Part shown: positions 59,605 through 64,000 of the stretch, piece after piece | Numbering within the stretch: the first letter of the stretch is position 1 | How the letters are laid out: each line of letters begins with the position of its first letter | Assembly: GCF_032062135.1 (NCBI RefSeq) | Contig: NC_092859.1 | Span: 156,479,726-156,543,725, forward strand | Direction of reading: 5' to 3' | DNA from: Pyxicephalus adspersus | Lineage: Eukaryota > Chordata > Amphibia > Anura > Pyxicephalidae | Length of the DNA stretch: 64,000 nucleotides | Program-made: the position numbers and the translations under genes | The notes under the pieces: model-generated | Told to the model about the DNA's origin: nothing | Seen by the model: the letters and a program-made list of their open reading frames with translations, nothing else | The model's database searches: none

Positions 59605-61597
59605 TAAATTCACCATGAAAACTAACTCACTCAACTGGAGACCAGCAATTTGTTTTATATCTGAGCAGCTACTGTTGTTTGGGATTACTCTGTGGACAAG
59701 ATTGGTTACCTAAAGCTTGGATTTATGGTGCAATGACTTTTTACACAATTTCATTTTTTATGTTTAAGGGAAAGACTAGTTCCTGTAGTTAGTAAATTAT
59801 ACAATACAGCTTTGATATCCGATGTAAGTAAGTAAGGAACTGATAGGACTTGTGCTGAGTGCTGTAAATAGTAACCAGGATGATTTTTAGCTATGGTTGC
59901 AATTCCTTTGAATGTATCTGTCATACTATGTTGAAAAAGGTAATTATAAAAAAATGCTTTAGTGTATGATAAAGCTAATATTTTAGAACTTTCTTAACTG
60001 AGGAAGATTCAAATACTGGCATCATGCATAATTGCTACATAAAATGTAATCCAATTAAAAATGTGTTCATGCAGAGTTGTGAGATTACTAATAGGTCCGC
60101 TTTAAATTGAAAAAAAAAAATAATGAGGTTTATATAAATTAAACATATAATTGCAGCCTGCATTGAATTATCTGGACTAACACTACTTCATCCATTTTCC
60201 ATTACTATAATCATCAGGGATTCGTATTCATATCTATTTTATGAGAACAGTGCCTGGAGAATGCAGAGAATGAATGATCTATTGCTATCCTATCTATATG
60301 TGACCAAATTTATAATTTGCCAATCGTTCTATTTTATTTTATCAACTATGGCTCAGTTTGGCCTTTTGGAATCCTAGGTCTCTTGTGGGATAGGGTAACA
60401 GGAATAGATCATAGGAAAAGAGAGGAAAGGTAAAATGGGAAAAGAAGTAAAGAATAGGTTAGGAGTAGGACGAAAGGCTCCAGAGATGTTCAGGCTGACC
60501 AAAGCTTCAATAAAGTTCCTTTGCTTAAAATTAAATGTAGAAAGATTTTAAGATGAGCAGGGGTAGTGCAGGGCTGGTTTTATTTGGCAAACTGGGTCAT
60601 TTCCCAGAGATCCAATTGACAGGATAGCAGGGGGTGCATGGTACATAGAGCATAAATGCAATGCATTTGAGTCCTATTTTTTACAAAACCATCCTGGGAA
60701 GGGGGAAGGGGCTGCCCAAGGCGTCATGCTTGTTGCATCAAAATGGCCAGGATTGGTCCTGATAAGGAGGCCATGAAACTTTGCTACAGTCAATCAAAGA
60801 CTGGCAGCAAAAAACTAGGATTATTTTACAGACAAGCAGCAGATATACAGTTTGAAAACCAATTTTTACTTTGCTAGAGTGCCTCTTTGTTTACAGCATA
60901 GACTTGTTTTGCTGTGCGTTGTTGTATGAAACAAAGTGATTGATAATAATGATGTGGCTAAGTTACATGATTTGCACTCTATCCATAATAGATTTAGATG
61001 TGTCAAATGCACCATTTTCTGTCATTGTGCTTTAATCAGAGCTGTCAGTGGGGAAAAGACAGAGCTCTCTATACATTGCACCTAATCATCTACTGCTTGC
61101 TGCTATAAGCACAGAAAGAATTGCTGCCAAAAATCGTCTTAACCACCACTGGGAATCAATACAGCAGCCCCATTCAGTCATCCTCTCCACTTTTCCAAGC
61201 CAGATAAACAAAAAAATGGAATGCAATTGTTCAACAAGCTACTTTAACTGTGTTTTATTAGTATAACCTTCAATTCATGTTCATCTCCTTAAAATAACTA
61301 TATGCTGAATACCAGGAGGAAAAAGAAAAAAAAAACATGACACTTATTATTCTACAGCTGCTAACTCCCAGGAGCACAAAACAAGGCAGATTTAGTGATT
61401 ACGCCGGGCCAGTTCCTCTCTCAGTAATAGAAATTATTGGAAGATGATTCATTAGTTTGAACAAAGTCAATTCTGTTCTACAAAAGAGGAATCATCCTTC
61501 CCACGGAGGGACTATTTGCCAGCTTCTTCTTTTTTTTTCCTCAAACCATATGGTAATTTCAACCTACGTTCGTGATCATTCGGTTTAACTCTTCCAG
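59605..61597. other. AT-rich non-coding stretch
   Basis: No gene, RNA or repeat copy recognised. Confidence 0.4.
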
Positions 61598-63469
61598 GAA
61601 AAAAAGGCAGGTTTAATGCTTTTAGAATATTGTGTTAGAATGTATTAAGAAAAGAGAGGATCTTTATAATAAATCCATTTAGACTCTATTTCTAGTGTGT
61701 AGTTGGGAATAGGCTGATTGCAAACCAAAGCCAATCTCAGATCTTATATTTAATGGAGGGGGAGTGTAGGAAGAGGTAAGGGAGAGAGTGGGAAGGGGGT
61801 TAAACAGCTTCAAAGTATTAAATATATATAAAGCAGACAATCTGGTATGATGAAGATTTGGCATTGCCTATATCTGGGCCCACAGGATAGGAATCAGGGG
61901 GGTGGATAAAGACATCCCACACAAGCCCCAACCATGGTGTCAGTTGCCATAGAGGTTGTTTTGCACTAGTTACATCTGTGACAAGGTATATAAAGGCATA
62001 AAACTCAAGGCAAAGTGTAAAGAATGGATTCAATCCTTATATAATTTCTGGTAGCAATTCACTGGTTCACTGATTTACTAGAGTGATTTTTTTAAAGGGG
62101 TTTACAGAGTGCCCATGGTCAGGCCCAGTGCTCACCAGATTACCAGTCCCCCAATCTAATGCCGCACTCTTTACCTATAGCAAGACCCCAATCAGTTTCT
62201 GGAGGCTAGATGCGCCATCCCAGAGGACAGATCCTCCAAGGACTTCTGTGCACAAGGGATGGGATCTATGAAGTCCAATCAGCCAATAGCAGGGTAGAAT
62301 GGTGCCAAGGGCTAATTTGCTTAAAAAAAAAACACATTCAGCAACGCAAGAAAGTACAGTTCAAGCTGCACGGCTAGGGAATCAGGGGTTCTCCTTTCTG
62401 CTACAAATACACAACTGGACAGAATACACAGGGTGTGATAATATGGTGGCACAGATGGGCACTAAAAGCCCACTTGTTGGCTTTTCCTGTAGTGTTTTAT
62501 GAAGACTTTAAAGAATGTATTGAAGAATATTTAGAAAAAAAGGCAGGTTTAATGCTTTTAGAATATTGTGTTAGAATGTATTAAGAAAAGAGAGGATCTT
62601 TATAATAAATCCATTTAGACTCTATTTCCAGTGTGTAGTTGGGAATAGGCTGATTGCAAACCAAAGCCATTCTCGAGTCTTATATTTAATGGAGGGGGAG
62701 TGTAGGAAGAGGTAAGGGAGAGAGTGGGAAGGGGGTTAAACAGCTTCAAAGTATTAAATAAATATAAAGCAGACAATCTGGTATGATGAAAATTTGGCAT
62801 TGCCTATATCTGGGCCCACAGGATAGGAATCAGGGGGGTGGATAAAGACATCCCACAAAAGCCCCAACCATGATGTCAGTTGCCATAGAGGTTGTTTTGC
62901 ACTAGTTACATCTGTGACAAGGTATTTAAAGGCATAAAACTCAAGGCAAAGTGTAAAGAATGGATGCAATCCTTATATAATTTCTGTTAGCAATTCACTG
63001 GTTCATTGATTTACTAGAGTGATTTTGTAAAGGAGTTTACAGATTGCCTATGGTCAGGCCCAGTGCTCACCAGATTACCAGTCTCCCAATCTAATGCCGC
63101 ACTCTTTACCTATAGCAAGACCCCGATCAGTCTCGGGAGGCTAGATGCGCCGTCCCAGAGGACAGATCCCCCAAGGACTTCTGTGCACAAGGGATGGCAT
63201 CTATGAAGTCCAATCAGCCAATAGCAGGGTAGAATGGTGCCAAGGGCTAATTTGCTTTAAAAAAAACACATTCAGCAACGCAAGAAAGTACAGTTCAAGC
63301 TGCACGGCTAAAGGGAAGCAGGAGTTCTCCTTTCTGCTACAAATACACAACTGGACAGAATATACAGGGTGTGCTAATATGGTGGCACAGATGGGCACTA
63401 AAAGCCCACTTGTTGGCTTTTCCTGTAGTGTTTTATGAAGACTTTAAAGAATGTATTGAAGAATATTTA
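61598..63469 (+). repeat. Head-to-tail tandem duplication, 936-bp unit
   Basis: Unit 1 is 61598-62533 and unit 2 is 62534-63469. Both start gaaaaaaaggcaggtttaat and end attgaagaatattta. The pairs of minus-strand frames (61679/62615 and 61818/62754) and the plus-strand frames near 62299 and 63145 are the same sequence seen twice. Identity is roughly 97 percent with a few 1-3-bp indels. No domain recognised in any frame, so I do not call a gene. Confidence 0.9.
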
Positions 63470-63626
63470 TGCTGTTTGGTTGTGGAAGGTTTGGGTGTGA
63501 GTTACTATCTGAGAGGTGTTTGTTTTGCAGTTATGGTAGAAGCCTCTTGTTTCATGCCGATGGGAAGAGATAAGGTGTTGCAAGCTTTTATAAAGGGAAG
63601 AAAGCCATCTTTAGGAATTCACTGGG

Positions 63627-63980
63627 TAAATATAAATTGAATAAAAGAATGAAAGAAAGCCAGGGTGTTTCAAATGCGGTGAATAATATTGAATAAACAG
63701 TTCAAAAATTATAATACGTATCAAGTCTCCTGAGGAAGCCTAAGAGGCGGAACGCGTTGGGTCACAGGACTTCAAATTGTTCATATATAAAAAATTCAGA
63801 AGGACTCTACTGTCTAGTATATAGTCTTTACCCCCCCATAAACATGGAGTAGTGGGGAAGACCAGTAGTTTTGTAAAAACTGCAGCTATATGGACAATTT
63901 TTGAACTTTTTATTAAATATAATTTACTGCATTCGAAACACCCTGGCTTTCTTTTTATTCTTTGTTTAAATTTATATTTA
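63627..63980. repeat. Palindromic element with hammerhead-like motif at its centre
   Basis: Left arm (63627-63711) and right arm (63892-63980) are inverted copies, for example gaaagaaagccagggtgttt against aaacaccctggctttctttt. The 180-bp centre holds motif copy 8 near its left side. The plan is the same as at 34916-35452, but the arm sequence is unrelated. Confidence 0.78.
63724..63780 (+). ncRNA. Hammerhead-like hairpin motif, copy 8
   Basis: Core 63729-63762: CCTGAGGAAGCC, three-base loop with GCCT/AGGC pairing, then GGCGGAACGCGTTGGGT. CTGAGGA, ACGCGT and the U-type cleavage position are intact, while GAAA is GGAA. Outer AAGTC pairs with GACTT at 63769-63773. Confidence 0.48.
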
Positions 63981-64000
63981 TACATATCAGGATGGGGGGT

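Noticed and set aside
63145..63438. 97-codon plus-strand frame, similar to a frame at 62299
   Set aside because: Both are the same segment of the 936-bp tandem unit; indels between the copies shift the frame, which argues against selection for protein.
1..64000. CRISPR array, tRNA, rRNA or bacterial operon
   Set aside because: No regularly spaced short repeats, no full tRNA cloverleaf (only tRNA-like SINE heads), and no prokaryotic gene layout.

Overview
The window looks like a stretch of an anuran (frog) nuclear genome: AT-rich, no operons, no ribosome-binding sites, no long intact reading frame, and densely filled with interspersed repeats typical of amphibians. The organism call is inference from repeat content: V-SINE-type tRNA-derived SINEs with a tail reading tatgttggcgctatataaat, L1-clade LINE fragments, and Harbinger, hAT and piggyBac MITEs. 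Almost every short reading frame is non-coding or a transposon fragment. I found no complete host gene. The only host-gene traces are a decayed processed copy of EXD1 (17690-19186, +), a 3'-5' exonuclease-domain protein of the piRNA pathway, and a candidate first coding exon with a signal peptide (25041-25164, +) that I cannot name.

Layout. 1-7 kb: repeat tails, an L1 3' fragment (2030-2710), mostly unique AT-rich DNA. 7-12.2 kb: foldback MITEs, a small GC-rich TATA-containing island, an antisense L1 reverse-transcriptase fragment (10240-10640), a SINE-like repeat. 14.9-15.5 kb: a TTAA-flanked piggyBac-like foldback. 17.3-19.9 kb: a long hAT-like element that encloses the EXD1 retrocopy. 20.4-21.5 kb: a 151-bp tandem repeat and a CpG-dense Harbinger-like MITE. 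27.6-28.2 kb: a V-SINE nested in an older repeat. 30.8-33.7 kb: two + strand L1 tails, one broken by a MITE. 34.9-35.5 kb: a long palindrome. 41.9-44.0 kb: a 2.1-kb antisense L1 with a 14-bp target-site duplication. 44.5-44.9 kb: a hAT element with a perfect 8-bp duplication. 47.2-50.0, 52.2-56.3 and 61.6-63.5 kb: three separate duplications of about 0.9 kb each. 63.6-64.0 kb: another palindrome.

The most interesting signal is a recurrent motif, about 35 nt long, seen eight times on both strands in otherwise unrelated sequence. It reads CCTGANGAAGCC - short loop - GGCGAAACGCGTYGGG. It carries the two conserved boxes of a hammerhead ribozyme core (CTGANGA and GAAA), a palindromic ACGCGT in the place of stem III, a possible GTC or GTT cleavage triplet, and CCC/GGG pairing in the place of stem I. 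In at least four copies the outer stem is kept by pairing while its sequence differs (CATGTTG/CAACATG, TCTCAA/TTGAGA, AGCCTT/AAGGCT, AAGTC/GACTT). One extra nucleotide between the CTGANGA box and stem II recurs in all copies and departs from the standard core, so catalysis is unproven. Three of the copies sit in long inverted repeats or in the recently duplicated 855-bp unit.
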